Source: Brevundimonas aurantiaca (GTDB lineage Bacteria; Pseudomonadota; Alphaproteobacteria; Caulobacterales; Caulobacteraceae). From it: DNA of 64,000 bases. The notes under the pieces are model-generated. The model was not told where the DNA came from, made no database searches, and saw only the letters and a program-made list of their open reading frames with translations. Below, in pieces: positions 9,362 through 18,783 of the stretch. The translations under genes were made by a program, and so were the position numbers. Positions within the stretch are counted from its first letter, which is position 1. Each line of letters opens with the position of its first letter. The stretch is from NCBI RefSeq assembly GCF_014199955.1, contig NZ_JACHOQ010000002.1, positions 186,001-250,000 of the forward strand, in the 5' to 3' direction.

Positions 9362-10719
9362 TTCAGCTTAGCGGCCTTGGCCGCCTCCTTCTTCGCCTTG
9401 GCCTTTTCACGGAAGTCGGCGGCGGCTTGCGGCTTGTTCGTCTGGCGGGCCCGGCCGAAGGCGAGGGCGTCGGCCGGCACGTCCTCGGTGATGACGGAGC
9501 CGGAGGCGACCAGGGCGCCCGCGCCGACCGTCACGGGGGCGACGAGACTGGAATTGGAGCCGACGAAGGCGCCGGCCCCGACCTCGGTCTGCGCCTTGTT
9601 GAAGCCGTCATAGTTGCAGAAGATGGTTCCCGCCCCGATGTTGGCGCCGGCGCCGACCGATCCATCGCCCAGATAGGCCAGGTGATTGGCCTTGGCGCCC
9701 TCGGCCATAAGGACGTTCTTGACCTCGACGAAGTTGCCGACCTTGGCGCCCCTGCCCAGGTCCGCGCCTGGCCGCAGCCGGGCGTAGGGGCCCACCTCCG
9801 CCCCGGCCGCCACGCGCGCGCCCTCGATATGGCTGAAGCTGCGGATGCGCGCCCCGCCCTCGATCACGGCGCCCGGCCCGAAGACCACATAGGGTTCGAT
9901 GACCGTTCCGCCTCCGACCTGGGTGTCCCAGGCGAAGTGGACGGTGTCCGGCGCGCTCATGGTCACGCCGGCGGCTAAGAAGGTCTCGCGCTGAACCTTT
10001 TGGAACAGGGCCTCGGCCTGGGCCAGTTCCGCCTGGGCGTTGACCCCCATGACCGCGTCCTCATCGGCGAAGACGGCGCGGGTGGGATGGCCGGCCTTGC
10101 GCGCCAGTTCGACGACGTCAGTCAGATAGTATTCGCCCTTGGCGTTATCGTTGCGGACCTGGGCCAACAGGGAAAAAAGCAGGGCGGCCGGCGCGGCCAT
10201 GACGCCCGAGTTGCAGGCCGTGACGGCCAGCACCTCGGGCGAGGCCTCCTTGGCCTCCGTGATGGCGGTCAGGATGTCGCCCTCGAGGATTAAACGGCCG
10301 TAGGCGCCCGGGTCGCGGGCTTCGAAACCGATCACGGTGACCCCCGACGCGCCGAAGACAGGCGCGATGTCGGCGGCCTTCAGCAGGGGGACGTCGCCAT
10401 AGGTGACGACCACGTCTCCTTCGAACCCGGCCAGAGCCTGTTCGGCGGCGCGCACGGCGTGACCGGTGCCCAGGGGCGGGTCCTGGACAGCGATCGCAGC
10501 CTCGCCTAAGCGGTTGACGACGTGGGCCCGGACCTCCGGCGAATGCTCGCCCACCACCACGACCACCCGCTCGCAGCCTAGGGCCTCGGCGGCGTCAATG
10601 GCGTGATCCAGCATGGCGCGCCCGCCGACCGGATGCAGCACCTTGGGCAGGGGCGATTTCATCCGCGTGCCCTGGCCGGCGGCGAGGATGATGGCGGCGC
10701 GGGGCGGCGTCTGGGTCAT
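9358..10719 (-). CDS. glmU: Bifunctional GlcNAc-1-phosphate uridyltransferase / glucosamine-1-phosphate acetyltransferase
   Basis: Makes UDP-GlcNAc for peptidoglycan and LPS in the cytoplasm. 453 residues. The N-terminal nucleotidyltransferase domain carries [12 protein letters not shown] near residue 15, VTYGDVPLL near 108 and GVNAQAELA before the linker. From about residue 250 there is a left-handed beta-helix of hexapeptide repeats with the acetyltransferase elements GNFVEVKN and [13 protein letters not shown] sequence (FCNYDGFNK). The C-terminal tail is Lys/Ala-rich. It is the first gene of the glmU-rpiA pair, with its own promoter candidate at 10753-10781. Confidence 0.97.
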   Translation of the reverse strand: MTQTPPRAAIILAAGQGTRMKSPLPKVLHPVGGRAMLDHAIDAAEALGCERVVVVVGEHSPEVRAHVVNRLGEAAIAVQDPPLGTGHAVRAAEQALAGFEGDVVVTYGDVPLLKAADIAPVFGASGVTVIGFEARDPGAYGRLILEGDILTAITEAKEASPEVLAVTACNSGVMAAPAALLFSLLAQVRNDNAKGEYYLTDVVELARKAGHPTRAVFADEDAVMGVNAQAELAQAEALFQKVQRETFLAAGVTMSAPDTVHFAWDTQVGGGTVIEPYVVFGPGAVIEGGARIRSFSHIEGARVAAGAEVGPYARLRPGADLGRGAKVGNFVEVKNVLMAEGAKANHLAYLGDGSVGAGANIGAGTIFCNYDGFNKAQTEVGAGAFVGSNSSLVAPVTVGAGALVASGSVITEDVPADALAFGRARQTNKPQAAADFREKAKAKKEAAKAAKLK

Positions 10720-10752
10720 GGATCGATCCGGCTGTCGGTCTTGGTCTGTCGC

Positions 10753-10781
10753 CCTCTAGCGCGCCTGGGTCCGGGCGTCAC
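10753..10781 (-). promoter_or_regulatory. Candidate housekeeping promoter of glmU-rpiA
   Basis: Minus strand GTGACGC, 14 bases, GCTAGAGG. The -35 matches TTGACGS at 6 of 7 positions and the -10 matches GCTANAWC at 6 of 8, with permitted spacing. It lies in the 80-base gap between parE and glmU, about 35-60 bases from the glmU start. Confidence 0.4.
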
Positions 10782-10799
10782 GGGGCGTGGCAGGCGGGA

Positions 10800-12851
10800 T
10801 CAGACGTCCAGCTCTTCCTTAACGAACTGGGCGTTTTCCTGGATGAACTGGAAACGGGCCTCAGCCCGCTTGCCCATCAGCCGTTCGACCAGATCCTCGA
10901 TACTCGCCTCGGCGTCCGGCACTGTGATCCGGGCCAGGGTGCGCTTCTTCGGGTCCATGGTGGTCTCCTTCAGCTGGGAGGCCATCATTTCGCCCAGGCC
11001 CTTGAACCGGCCGATCTCGGTCTTCTTGCCCTTGAAGACGGTGGCCAGAAGCTCGTCGCGGTGGACGTCGTCGCGGGCGTATTCGCTCAAGGGGCCGGCG
11101 GAGATCCGGTACAGCGGCGGCAAGGCCATGAAGACCCGGCCCTGACGGATCGTCTCGGGCATGACGCGGTAGAAGAAGGTGATCAGCAGGGCCGCGATAT
11201 GGGCGCCGTCGACGTCGGCGTCGGTCATGATGATGATCCGCTCATAGCGGAGATCGTCGATGTTGAACCGATTGCCGGGCTGGACGCCGAGCGCCAGGGC
11301 CAGATCGGACAGTTCGACGTTCTGGCGCAGCTTGTCCGCCGTGGCCGACGCGACGTTCAGGATTTTGCCGCGCAGGGGCAGGATGGCCTGGGTGGTGCGG
11401 TCGCGCGCCTGTTTGGCCGAGCCGCCGGCTGAATCGCCTTCGACGATGAAGAGTTCGGTGCCCTCGGCGGCCTGACGCGAGCAGTCGGAGAGTTTACCGG
11501 GCAGGCGCAGCTTGCGGGTGGCGGCGGCGCGCTGGACCTCCTTGTCCTTGCGGCGGCGCAGCCGGTCTTCGGCCCGGTCGATGACGAAGCCGAGCAGGGC
11601 GTTGGCCTGTTTGGGGCTTTCGGTCAGCCAGTGGTCCAGCGGGTCGCGCAGCAGCTGTTCGACGATCCGCGCCCCCTCGGGCGAGGACAGACGGTCCTTG
11701 GTCTGGCCCTGGAACTCGGGATTGCGGATGAAGACGCTGATCAGGGCGCCGGCGTTGGCGATGACGTCCTCGGCCGTGATGATGGCGGCGCGTTTCTCAT
11801 TGGTCAGTTCGCCATAGGCCTTGAGCCCCTTGACCAGGGCCGCCCGGAAGCCGGCCTCGTGGGTGCCGCCGTCGGGGGTGGAGACGGTGTTGCAGTAGGA
11901 CTGGATGAAGCCGTCCGCCTCGCCGAAACCGGCGGGCGACCAGGTGACCGCCCATTCGAAGGCGCCCGCCTCGCCCTGACGCTCGGCGCGGCCGGCGAAG
12001 GTGGGGGTGACGGTTTCCAGCTCACCGATGCGATCGGCCAAGGCGTCGGCCAGGCCGCCGGGGAAGTGGAGCAGGGCCTGTGCCGGGGTGGCGTCGGTGA
12101 TCCGTTCGGGGGCGCAGGTCCATTTGATCTCGACGCCGCGGAACAGATAGGCCTTGGAGCGCGCCATACGGAACAGGCGGGCGGGCTTGAAGGCCGCGCC
12201 GACGCCGAAGATCTGCTCGTCCGGCTTGAAGCGGATCAGGGTGCCGCGCTTCTTGGACGGGCCGACCTGCTGGATCGGAGCCAGGACATGGCCGCGCGAG
12301 AAGGCCTGCCTCCACTCAAAACCGTCGCGCCAGACCGTGACCTCGACGCTTTCGCTGAGGGCGTTGACGACCGAGACGCCGACGCCGTGCAGGCCGCCCG
12401 AGGTCTCATAGGCCTTGCCCGAGAATTTGCCGCCCGAGTGGAGGACGGTCATGACCACCTCCAGCGCCGACTTGCCGGGGTGTTTGGGGTGCGGGTCGAC
12501 GGGGATGCCGCGGCCGTCGTCGCGGACGGACAGATAGCCTTCGGCGTCCAGATCGACGCTGATCAGCCGGGCGTGGCGGGCCACCGCCTCGTCCATGGCG
12601 TTGTCGAGGACTTCGGCGAACAGGTGGTGCAGGGCGCGTTCGTCGGTGCCGCCGATATACATGCCGGGGCGTTTGCGGACGGGCTCCAGGCCTTCCAGCA
12701 CCTCGATCGAGGAGGCGGAATAGCCGCCGGGGACCGCAGCGGCCGGGGTCGGTGCGGGCGCCGCCGCAGCGCCCGGCGTCGGGACAGGCTTGGGCGCCTC
12801 CGGCTTCGGAGGCTGGGGCGTGTCGTCAAAAGCGAAGAGATCGGCGGCCAT
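10800..12851 (-). CDS. parE: DNA topoisomerase IV subunit B
   Basis: ATPase subunit of topoisomerase IV, which decatenates daughter chromosomes together with ParC (not in this window). 683 residues. After a Pro/Ala-rich N-terminal stretch (about 14-45) come the GHKL ATPase motifs [19 protein letters not shown] and [15 protein letters not shown]. The TOPRIM domain follows with [14 protein letters not shown] and the metal site DADVDGAHI. The C-terminus [12 protein letters not shown] is typical. ParE rather than GyrB is favoured by the length and by TOPRIM detail. The O-antigen ligase gene upstream runs 26 bases into its start. Confidence 0.96.
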   Translation of the reverse strand: MAADLFAFDDTPQPPKPEAPKPVPTPGAAAAPAPTPAAAVPGGYSASSIEVLEGLEPVRKRPGMYIGGTDERALHHLFAEVLDNAMDEAVARHARLISVDLDAEGYLSVRDDGRGIPVDPHPKHPGKSALEVVMTVLHSGGKFSGKAYETSGGLHGVGVSVVNALSESVEVTVWRDGFEWRQAFSRGHVLAPIQQVGPSKKRGTLIRFKPDEQIFGVGAAFKPARLFRMARSKAYLFRGVEIKWTCAPERITDATPAQALLHFPGGLADALADRIGELETVTPTFAGRAERQGEAGAFEWAVTWSPAGFGEADGFIQSYCNTVSTPDGGTHEAGFRAALVKGLKAYGELTNEKRAAIITAEDVIANAGALISVFIRNPEFQGQTKDRLSSPEGARIVEQLLRDPLDHWLTESPKQANALLGFVIDRAEDRLRRRKDKEVQRAAATRKLRLPGKLSDCSRQAAEGTELFIVEGDSAGGSAKQARDRTTQAILPLRGKILNVASATADKLRQNVELSDLALALGVQPGNRFNIDDLRYERIIIMTDADVDGAHIAALLITFFYRVMPETIRQGRVFMALPPLYRISAGPLSEYARDDVHRDELLATVFKGKKTEIGRFKGLGEMMASQLKETTMDPKKRTLARITVPDAEASIEDLVERLMGKRAEARFQFIQENAQFVKEELDV

Positions 12852-14175
12852 TCACATAGTCTGAGGCGATTCGGGGCCGGTTCTGGTAGGCCCGTGAAGC
12901 CGGTCGGGCAAGCGGCGGTCGCACCGGAAGCGGATCGAAGGTCACGGCGCGGCTCAGAATCGCCAGCATCAGCACCCAGGGCAGGTTGGCGTGGGTCAGA
13001 AGCACGCTCTCCGAAAGGCTCAGGACGAAGAAGCCCGTCATATAGCCCAGGCTCCAGAAACCCTCGCGCGCGCCCATTCCGTTCAGCCGGGCCAGAATCA
13101 TCACCGCCGAAACGGCCATGACCAAACCCACCAGGACGGCGCCGGGCCAGCCCAGCTGGACCAGAAGGTCGATCCAGCCGTTGTGGGCCGAGGGAACCGG
13201 CCATTGGGTCTCTATTCGGACCGCGCGCGCGGGGATGGAGTCCACGCCCCAGAAGGCGCTGAAACCGTAGCCGGTCCAGGGACGGTCGGCCACCTTGCGC
13301 ATCAACGCCTCCCAAATCAGGGTCCGGCCGGTCAGGGAGGGATCCTTGCCCAGGGCTTCGAGGATGACGGCGGACTGTGTGTTCCAAAGCCAGGCGCCGC
13401 CGGCCGCCATGACGACCCCCAACCAGACCGCAACCACGGTGACGGCGGCTCCGCCTTGGCGAAGCACCCACCAGCCGCCGACCATGCCGACCCCCAGGAT
13501 CAGGCACAGCAGGGAGGTCTTGGACTGGGTGGCGACCACCAGAAGCGTGGTAAGGGCCAGGGTCAGGAGGGCGATCCAGGGTTTGCGGCCATTGTCAGCC
13601 AGATGATCGGCGACAAGAACGGCGGCGGCCGAGACGGCGCCGACCACCATGACCAGGCCCATCTGGTTCTTTTCGTACCAGAGCCCGCGCCACAGGCCGG
13701 CGTTGTCCAGTTGGTGCACTCCGATCCGAGGAAACAGGAAGACCATGATCAGGCTGCCGATCGCCATCACCAGGCCCGCGCGCATCAACAGGCGGGGCAG
13801 GGCGGAGCCATTAAAGACGGCGCCCAGATAGACGGCGAAGGCGCTGTTGATCGCCAGTGCGATGACGCGCCGCTCCGTCACCTCCGCATCGATCGACCAG
13901 TACTGCGACACATAGGCCAGGCCGACGAGGGCGCCCACCGCCAGCCAGGCCGGCCAGGCGCGGATGACGCGCTCGAACCGGAAGACGATCAGCCCCGCCG
14001 TCACCGCATAGACCGGCAGCCACAGGAACCGCAGCATGGGGGTCTCGCTCTGGTCCGGCGCAAAGACGGGGGCGAAAAGGGCGCCGGTCAGCATGAAGAC
14101 GACGAAGCCCGCCGCCCACTGCTCCCAGGCGGGCGGATCGGTCGGCTGATCGAATCGGTCAGGCGAGGCGCGCAC
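12826..14175 (-). CDS. O-antigen ligase / Wzy-type polysaccharide membrane protein
   Basis: Polytopic inner-membrane protein with about ten or more hydrophobic segments and a large periplasmic loop, as in the O-antigen ligase/polymerase (Wzy_C) superfamily, which joins or polymerises O-polysaccharide on lipid carriers. Family-like segments include PWTGYGFSAFWG and AHNGWIDLLVQLGWPG, the conserved loop before the last membrane helices. I place the start at the GTG at 14175, because it follows the metC stop and leaves a short cytoplasmic tail. A TTG at 14253 would overlap metC by 56 bases and a TTG at 14181 is also possible. It overlaps parE by 26 bases. Ligase and polymerase roles cannot be separated by sequence alone. 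Confidence 0.85.
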   Translation of the reverse strand: MRASPDRFDQPTDPPAWEQWAAGFVVFMLTGALFAPVFAPDQSETPMLRFLWLPVYAVTAGLIVFRFERVIRAWPAWLAVGALVGLAYVSQYWSIDAEVTERRVIALAINSAFAVYLGAVFNGSALPRLLMRAGLVMAIGSLIMVFLFPRIGVHQLDNAGLWRGLWYEKNQMGLVMVVGAVSAAAVLVADHLADNGRKPWIALLTLALTTLLVVATQSKTSLLCLILGVGMVGGWWVLRQGGAAVTVVAVWLGVVMAAGGAWLWNTQSAVILEALGKDPSLTGRTLIWEALMRKVADRPWTGYGFSAFWGVDSIPARAVRIETQWPVPSAHNGWIDLLVQLGWPGAVLVGLVMAVSAVMILARLNGMGAREGFWSLGYMTGFFVLSLSESVLLTHANLPWVLMLAILSRAVTFDPLPVRPPLARPASRAYQNRPRIASDYVNGRRSLRF

Positions 14176-14197
14176 GCCCAAGGATGACGCCGCCCGC

Positions 14198-15376
14198 TTA
14201 AGGAAGGGTGAGCACGGCGCGGAAGGCCGCCAGTCCTCGCTCCAGGTCCGCAATCAGGTCCGACGGATCTTCCAGCCCCACATGCAGTCGGATCAGCTCC
14301 CCCTCCAAGGCGGGTGGGTAGACGCGATAGGCCGTCTGATGGGTTTCGTGGGTGATCAGGCTTTCGAATCCGCCCCAGGAATAGCCCATGCCGAACAGGC
14401 TGAGGGCATCAAGCAGGGCCTGGCCGGCGGCCTCGGTCCCCCCCTTCAGAACGACCCCCATCAGGGAGGCGGCGCCGGTGAAGTCGCGTGTCCACAGCTC
14501 ATGGCCGACAGAGCCGGGCAGGGGCGGATAAAGGACGCGGGACACCTCGGGCCGGGCCTGCAGCCATTCGGCGATGATCAGACCCGACCGACCCTGCTCG
14601 GCGTAGCGCAGCGGCAGGGTGCGCAGGCCACGCAGGGCCAGCCAGGCGTCGTCGGGCGAAACGTGCCAGCCCAGGTCTTCGATCGTATCTGCGATCGCCC
14701 GGCGACAGGCTGAATCCGTGACGGCGATCCCGCCCATCAGGACGTCGGAATGGCCGGAAACATATTTGGTCAGGGCCTGGACGCTGACGTCCACGCCGTG
14801 GGCCAGGGGTTTGAAGGCCAGGCCGGCGCCCCAGGTGTTGTCGATCATGCTGAGAACGCCGCGTTCTCGACAGGCCCGAGCCACCGCCTCGACGTCGATC
14901 ATTTCAAACGTCAGGGAGGCGGGCGACTCCATCAGGACCAGGCGGGTGCGCGGCCCGATCGCGGCGATCACCGTTTCAGCATCCGCATCGGCCGGCAAAA
15001 ATCGTGACGTGACGCCACGCGCGGCCTGGTAGCGGGACAGAAAGCGTCGCGACGGACCATAGAGGGCGTCGGTCGTGATCACCTCGTCGCCCGGCCGGGT
15101 CAGGGCCAGCAAAGGCACGGTGACGGCGGCGAGGCCGGAGGGGACGATAAAGGCGCCCTCGGCCCCTTCCAGATCGGCCAGGGCGGCCCGCAGCTGGCGC
15201 GCGGCCGTCCCGCCGTCCAGGCCGTAGGTCGGGCCATCAGCGTTATCTCGCATGGCCGCCGCACGGTCGCTGAGCATGGTCGAGGCCCGCTCGACGGGCG
15301 GATTGACCGGACGGCGGCCCTGCCCCCGGCGTGTGGCGGACGAGATCAGGCGGGTGCGGTCCGAATGCGGCGACAT
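14198..15376 (-). CDS. metC: Cystathionine beta-lyase / Cys-Met metabolism PLP enzyme
   Basis: PLP-dependent cleavage of cystathionine to homocysteine in methionine synthesis. 392 residues. Seen: N-terminal YGLDGGTAAR (phosphate and substrate contacts), IDNTWGAGLAFKPL with the cofactor-binding Asp, and the Schiff-base Lys in LTKYVSGHSDV, with GGFESL near the C-terminus. The SWGGFESL and HETHQT region fits MetC better than cystathionine gamma-synthase. It is divergent from the lipoprotein gene and is followed directly by the O-antigen ligase gene. Confidence 0.93.
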   Translation of the reverse strand: MSPHSDRTRLISSATRRGQGRRPVNPPVERASTMLSDRAAAMRDNADGPTYGLDGGTAARQLRAALADLEGAEGAFIVPSGLAAVTVPLLALTRPGDEVITTDALYGPSRRFLSRYQAARGVTSRFLPADADAETVIAAIGPRTRLVLMESPASLTFEMIDVEAVARACRERGVLSMIDNTWGAGLAFKPLAHGVDVSVQALTKYVSGHSDVLMGGIAVTDSACRRAIADTIEDLGWHVSPDDAWLALRGLRTLPLRYAEQGRSGLIIAEWLQARPEVSRVLYPPLPGSVGHELWTRDFTGAASLMGVVLKGGTEAAGQALLDALSLFGMGYSWGGFESLITHETHQTAYRVYPPALEGELIRLHVGLEDPSDLIADLERGLAAFRAVLTLP

Positions 15377-15453
15377 GGCCTCTCCGATGGCTTGCGGATC
15401 AGGGTCTAAAGGCCTCTAAAGTCGGCCGGGCGCAAGCGGAGGAGACGAACGCG

Positions 15454-16551
15454 ATGCGGATCATGGCGATCGGAGCGATGACGGTCCTGCTGTTGGCGGC
15501 GGCGGCTTGCGGCCGCGACGACACGAGACGCGCCGCCGAAGACGACGCCCCCCCGGTCCCGGCGCCGGCGGTGACGACCGATCGTCCCGAAAGTCCGACC
15601 CTGGTGGCGGTCAAGCGCCGCGGGCGGCTCAATTGCGGGGTGCATCAGGGTCTGGTGGGCTTCGCCCACACCGACAATCGCGGGCAATGGCGAGGTTTCG
15701 ACGCCGACTTTTGCCGGGCCATGGCGGCGGCGATCCTGGGCGACGCCGAGGCGGTGCGCTTCGTGCCCCTGTCGGCCTCAGACCGGTTCGCCGCCTTGGA
15801 TGAGGGCAGGATCGACGTCCTTTGGCGCAACTCATCCTGGACCATGAGCCGCGACGCCGGAGAAGGCTTCGTCTTCGCCGGCGTCAACTATTACGACGGC
15901 CAGGGCTTTCTGGTGCGGCGGTCACTCAGCCTGAACAGCGCGACTGAGCTGAATGGGGCGCGGGTCTGCGTCCAGGCCGGCTCGACCGCCCAGGCCAACG
16001 CCGACGACTTCTTCAGGTCACGGGGGATCCCGTACCGGCCTGTCGTCTTGCCCACGGAGGAGGCGGCGCGCGACGCCTATGGCCGCGAGGACTGCGACGC
16101 CCTGAGCGCCGACATTTCGGCCCTGGCCGCTGCGCGCGCCGTCCTGGCCGATTCCCAGGCGCACACGATATTGTCAGACGTGGTGTCCAAGGAGCCGCTG
16201 GGACCAGTCGTCCGCGCAGGAGACGAACGCTGGGCCGACGTGGTCCGCTGGACCCTCAACGCCGTCATCCTGGCCGAAGAACTGGGCGTGACCCAGGAGA
16301 ATGTCGAAGCCCAAGCCGAAGACGCAAAAGACCCGCGCATCCGGCGTCTGCTGGGCGCCGAAGGGGATTTCGGCGCCATGCTGGGCCTGTCGAAGACCTG
16401 GGCGAAGGACGCTGTTTCCGCAGTCGGCAACTATGGCGAAATCTTCGATCGGAACCTGGGCTCTCAATCGCCGCTCGACCTCGCCCGCGGATTGAACGCA
16501 CAGTGGAACGGACGGCCGCCCGGCTTGATCTATGGATTGCCGATCCGTTAA
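15454..16551 (+). CDS. AapJ-like amino-acid-binding lipoprotein (ABC transporter substrate-binding type)
   Basis: Type 2 periplasmic binding protein of the general L-amino-acid (AapJ) kind. 365 residues. The ATG at 15454 is chosen because GGAGGAG precedes it and the protein then opens with a lipoprotein signal ending LLLAAAACG, so Cys would be acylated and the protein anchored to a membrane. Family blocks seen: RGRLNCGVHQGLVGF, GFDADFCRAMAAAILGD, DVLWRNSSWTMSRD and YYDGQGFLV. Known AapJ proteins are free periplasmic proteins encoded with the permeases AapQ and AapM and the ATPase AapP; none of these is here. Its neighbour is a secondary symporter, so it may serve a distant permease or act as a sensor or scavenging protein. 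Confidence 0.9.
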   Translation: MRIMAIGAMTVLLLAAAACGRDDTRRAAEDDAPPVPAPAVTTDRPESPTLVAVKRRGRLNCGVHQGLVGFAHTDNRGQWRGFDADFCRAMAAAILGDAEAVRFVPLSASDRFAALDEGRIDVLWRNSSWTMSRDAGEGFVFAGVNYYDGQGFLVRRSLSLNSATELNGARVCVQAGSTAQANADDFFRSRGIPYRPVVLPTEEAARDAYGREDCDALSADISALAAARAVLADSQAHTILSDVVSKEPLGPVVRAGDERWADVVRWTLNAVILAEELGVTQENVEAQAEDAKDPRIRRLLGAEGDFGAMLGLSKTWAKDAVSAVGNYGEIFDRNLGSQSPLDLARGLNAQWNGRPPGLIYGLPIR

Positions 16552-16584
16552 GCGCGACGACTTGCATCGTTTTCTGGGGGACAG

Positions 16585-17913
16585 ATGACTGAGACCAAAC
16601 GCGGGGGCTTGGCGCTCCACTGGCTGATGCTGATCGGCTTCACCGTCGGCCTGGGCGCCGGCCTGTGGGTCAATTTGACCCTCGGCGCCGACACGCCCTG
16701 GGTCGTCTGGCTGACCGACAACGTCACCGGCCCGGCTGGGCAGATCTTCCTTCGCCTGCTGTTCATGATGGTCATCCCCTTGCTGTTCTCGGCCCTGGTG
16801 ATCGGGGTGGCGGAGATGGGGGATCTGAACGCCCTTGGCCGGGCGGGGATCAGGACCCTGCTTCTGACCATACTGGTGTCCGGCATCGCCGTGGTGATAG
16901 GGCTGGTGATGGTCAATCTGTTGCAGCCCGGTCGCGGCGTCGATCCGGCCATGGCTCAACAGTTGCTGGAGCAAGGCCGCGACGGCGCGGCCGGGATCGT
17001 CCAGAATGCGCCGGAGACCATCCAGCTCGGCGACTTCTTCCTAGGCCTGGTTCCGTCCAACGCGGTCACGGCGGCGGCGGAGAACCAGATCCTGCCGCTC
17101 ATGGTCTTCGCGCTTTTCTTCGGCATCGGCCTGGTCATGGCCAAGAGCCCCGCCACCGACCGCCTCCAGCAGGTCATCGAAGGCATTCTCGAAGTCACGA
17201 TGAAGCTGATCAACCTCTTCATCAAACTGGCGCCCATCGCCATCGCCTGCCTGATGTTCAATCTGGCGGCCCTGTTCGGCTGGGATCTGCTGGTGCGTCT
17301 GGCCGCCTTCGTCGGTGTCGCCGTCGGGGCCATGGCGATCCATATGTTCGTGGTCTATCCCCTCGTCATCTGGATTCTCGGCGGGCGCTCGCCGTTCGGC
17401 TTCTTCAAGGCGGTGCGCGAGCCCATGGTGGTGGCCTTCTCCACCGCCTCGTCCAACGCCTCCCTGCCGGTGTCGCTGAAGGCGGCCGAGCACGAGTTGA
17501 AACTCCCGCGCAAGATCGCCCGCTTCGTTCTGACCGTCGGCGCCACCGCAAACCAGAACGGCACGGCCCTGTTCGAAGGCGTCACGGTTCTGTTCCTGGC
17601 CCAGTTTTTCAATGTTGAGCTGAGTCTGACCCAGCAGGTGATCGTCATGCTGGTTTGCATCCTGGGGGGAATCGGCACGGCGGGCGTTCCGGCCGGCTCA
17701 CTGCCCGTGGTGGCCATGATCCTGGTCATGGTGAAGGTGCCGCCTGAAGGGATCGGTCTGATCCTGGGCGTCGATCGCTTCCTGGACATGTGCCGCACGA
17801 CGCTGAACGTCACCGGCGACCTGGTGCTGGCCACCGTCGTCTCGCGCGGCGAGAAGGACGAGCCGGTCGAGTCGATCACCGAAACCCCGGCCTCGCCGCC
17901 GATCCTGGCCTGA
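16585..17913 (+). CDS. Dicarboxylate/amino acid:cation symporter (DAACS family)
   Basis: Inner-membrane secondary transporter for acidic amino acids or C4-dicarboxylates. 442 residues, with eight membrane helices plus two re-entrant hairpins expected. Seen: hairpin HP1 serine-rich [10 protein letters not shown], and the helix-8 substrate and cation residues in [12 protein letters not shown] (Asp, Arg, Asn, Asp all present). The helix-7 motif, NMDGT in well-studied members, reads NQNGT here, so the usual Asp at this cation site is Asn. GGGGGAC-like sequence lies before the ATG. It follows the lipoprotein gene by 33 bases, in one transcription unit. Confidence 0.93.
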   Translation: MTETKRGGLALHWLMLIGFTVGLGAGLWVNLTLGADTPWVVWLTDNVTGPAGQIFLRLLFMMVIPLLFSALVIGVAEMGDLNALGRAGIRTLLLTILVSGIAVVIGLVMVNLLQPGRGVDPAMAQQLLEQGRDGAAGIVQNAPETIQLGDFFLGLVPSNAVTAAAENQILPLMVFALFFGIGLVMAKSPATDRLQQVIEGILEVTMKLINLFIKLAPIAIACLMFNLAALFGWDLLVRLAAFVGVAVGAMAIHMFVVYPLVIWILGGRSPFGFFKAVREPMVVAFSTASSNASLPVSLKAAEHELKLPRKIARFVLTVGATANQNGTALFEGVTVLFLAQFFNVELSLTQQVIVMLVCILGGIGTAGVPAGSLPVVAMILVMVKVPPEGIGLILGVDRFLDMCRTTLNVTGDLVLATVVSRGEKDEPVESITETPASPPILA

Positions 17914-17919
17914 GCGGCG

Positions 17920-18768
17920 TCAGGCCCCGGTGGCGACGGGGGTGTCGGTTCGAGATCCCCATTCGGCCCATGATCCGTCATACAGGCGCGACGGCCGCCC
18001 GAGGGTTTCGAGCGCCAGGCTGATGATTGCGGCCGTGACGCCGGATCCGCAGGTCGTCACGACCGGTCGGGCCGGGTCCAGTCCGGCGTCGGCCAGGACG
18101 TCATTCAGGGACGCCCCCTGTTTCAGCCGACCGTCGCCGTCGATCAGGGCGGCGTAGGGCAGGTTGATCGCGCCGGGCATATGGCCCGCACGGACGCGGG
18201 GTCGGGGTTCCGCCGCCTGGCCGGCGAAGCGGGCGGGACCACGGGCGTCGGCGACCTGAATCCCCTCTGCGAGTGCGGCGCGCACATCATCCAGCCCGGC
18301 GACTGCGCCCGCGTCGAAATCCGGGGTGAAACGGGCGGGCGAAGGCGGAGGCGGGGTCCCGGCTTCGACGGGGCGTCCCTCGGACTTCCACTTCGGCAGA
18401 CCGCCGTCCAGCACCTGGACATGGGCGGCGCCCATGACCTTCAGCATCCAGCGGACGCGGGCCGCCGAAAACAGGCCGACGGAATCATAGACCACCACCC
18501 GGTCCTCCTCGCCGATCCCCAGGTCCGACAGGGCGGATGCGAAGGCAGCGGGCGAGGGCAGCATGTGGGGCAGGCCGCTGGAGCCGTCAGAGACGCCGTC
18601 CAGATCAAAGAAGCGGGCGCCGGGAATATGTTCGACCGCGAACTCGGCCCGGCCGTCCCGGCCGTCCAGATGCCAGCTGGCGTCCAGGATGCGCAGCGAC
18701 GGATCATCCGTCAGGGCGGCGAGATCCTCTGTGGAGATCAGGGGAAAGAGGGGCGAGGTCTGGGTCAT
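17920..18768 (-). CDS. sseA: 3-mercaptopyruvate sulfurtransferase (two-domain rhodanese)
   Basis: Moves sulfur from 3-mercaptopyruvate to thiol or cyanide acceptors. 282 residues with two rhodanese domains. The catalytic loop in the second domain is CGSGVT, the signature that separates mercaptopyruvate enzymes from thiosulfate ones. Supporting blocks: DASWHL near residue 29, RFFDLD, VVYDS and the YDGSWAEWG ending. It lies 15 bases downstream of cfa on the same strand, probably in one unit with cfa and the photolyase. Its stop faces that of the symporter 6 bases away. Confidence 0.95.
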   Translation of the reverse strand: MTQTSPLFPLISTEDLAALTDDPSLRILDASWHLDGRDGRAEFAVEHIPGARFFDLDGVSDGSSGLPHMLPSPAAFASALSDLGIGEEDRVVVYDSVGLFSAARVRWMLKVMGAAHVQVLDGGLPKWKSEGRPVEAGTPPPPSPARFTPDFDAGAVAGLDDVRAALAEGIQVADARGPARFAGQAAEPRPRVRAGHMPGAINLPYAALIDGDGRLKQGASLNDVLADAGLDPARPVVTTCGSGVTAAIISLALETLGRPSRLYDGSWAEWGSRTDTPVATGA

Positions 18769-18783
18769 GGGCCCAGCCTAATG

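Noticed and set aside
15377..15453. Possible SAM-type riboswitch upstream of metC
   Set aside because: The divergent gap is only 77 bases and shows no SAM-II-like stem or pseudoknot by eye.
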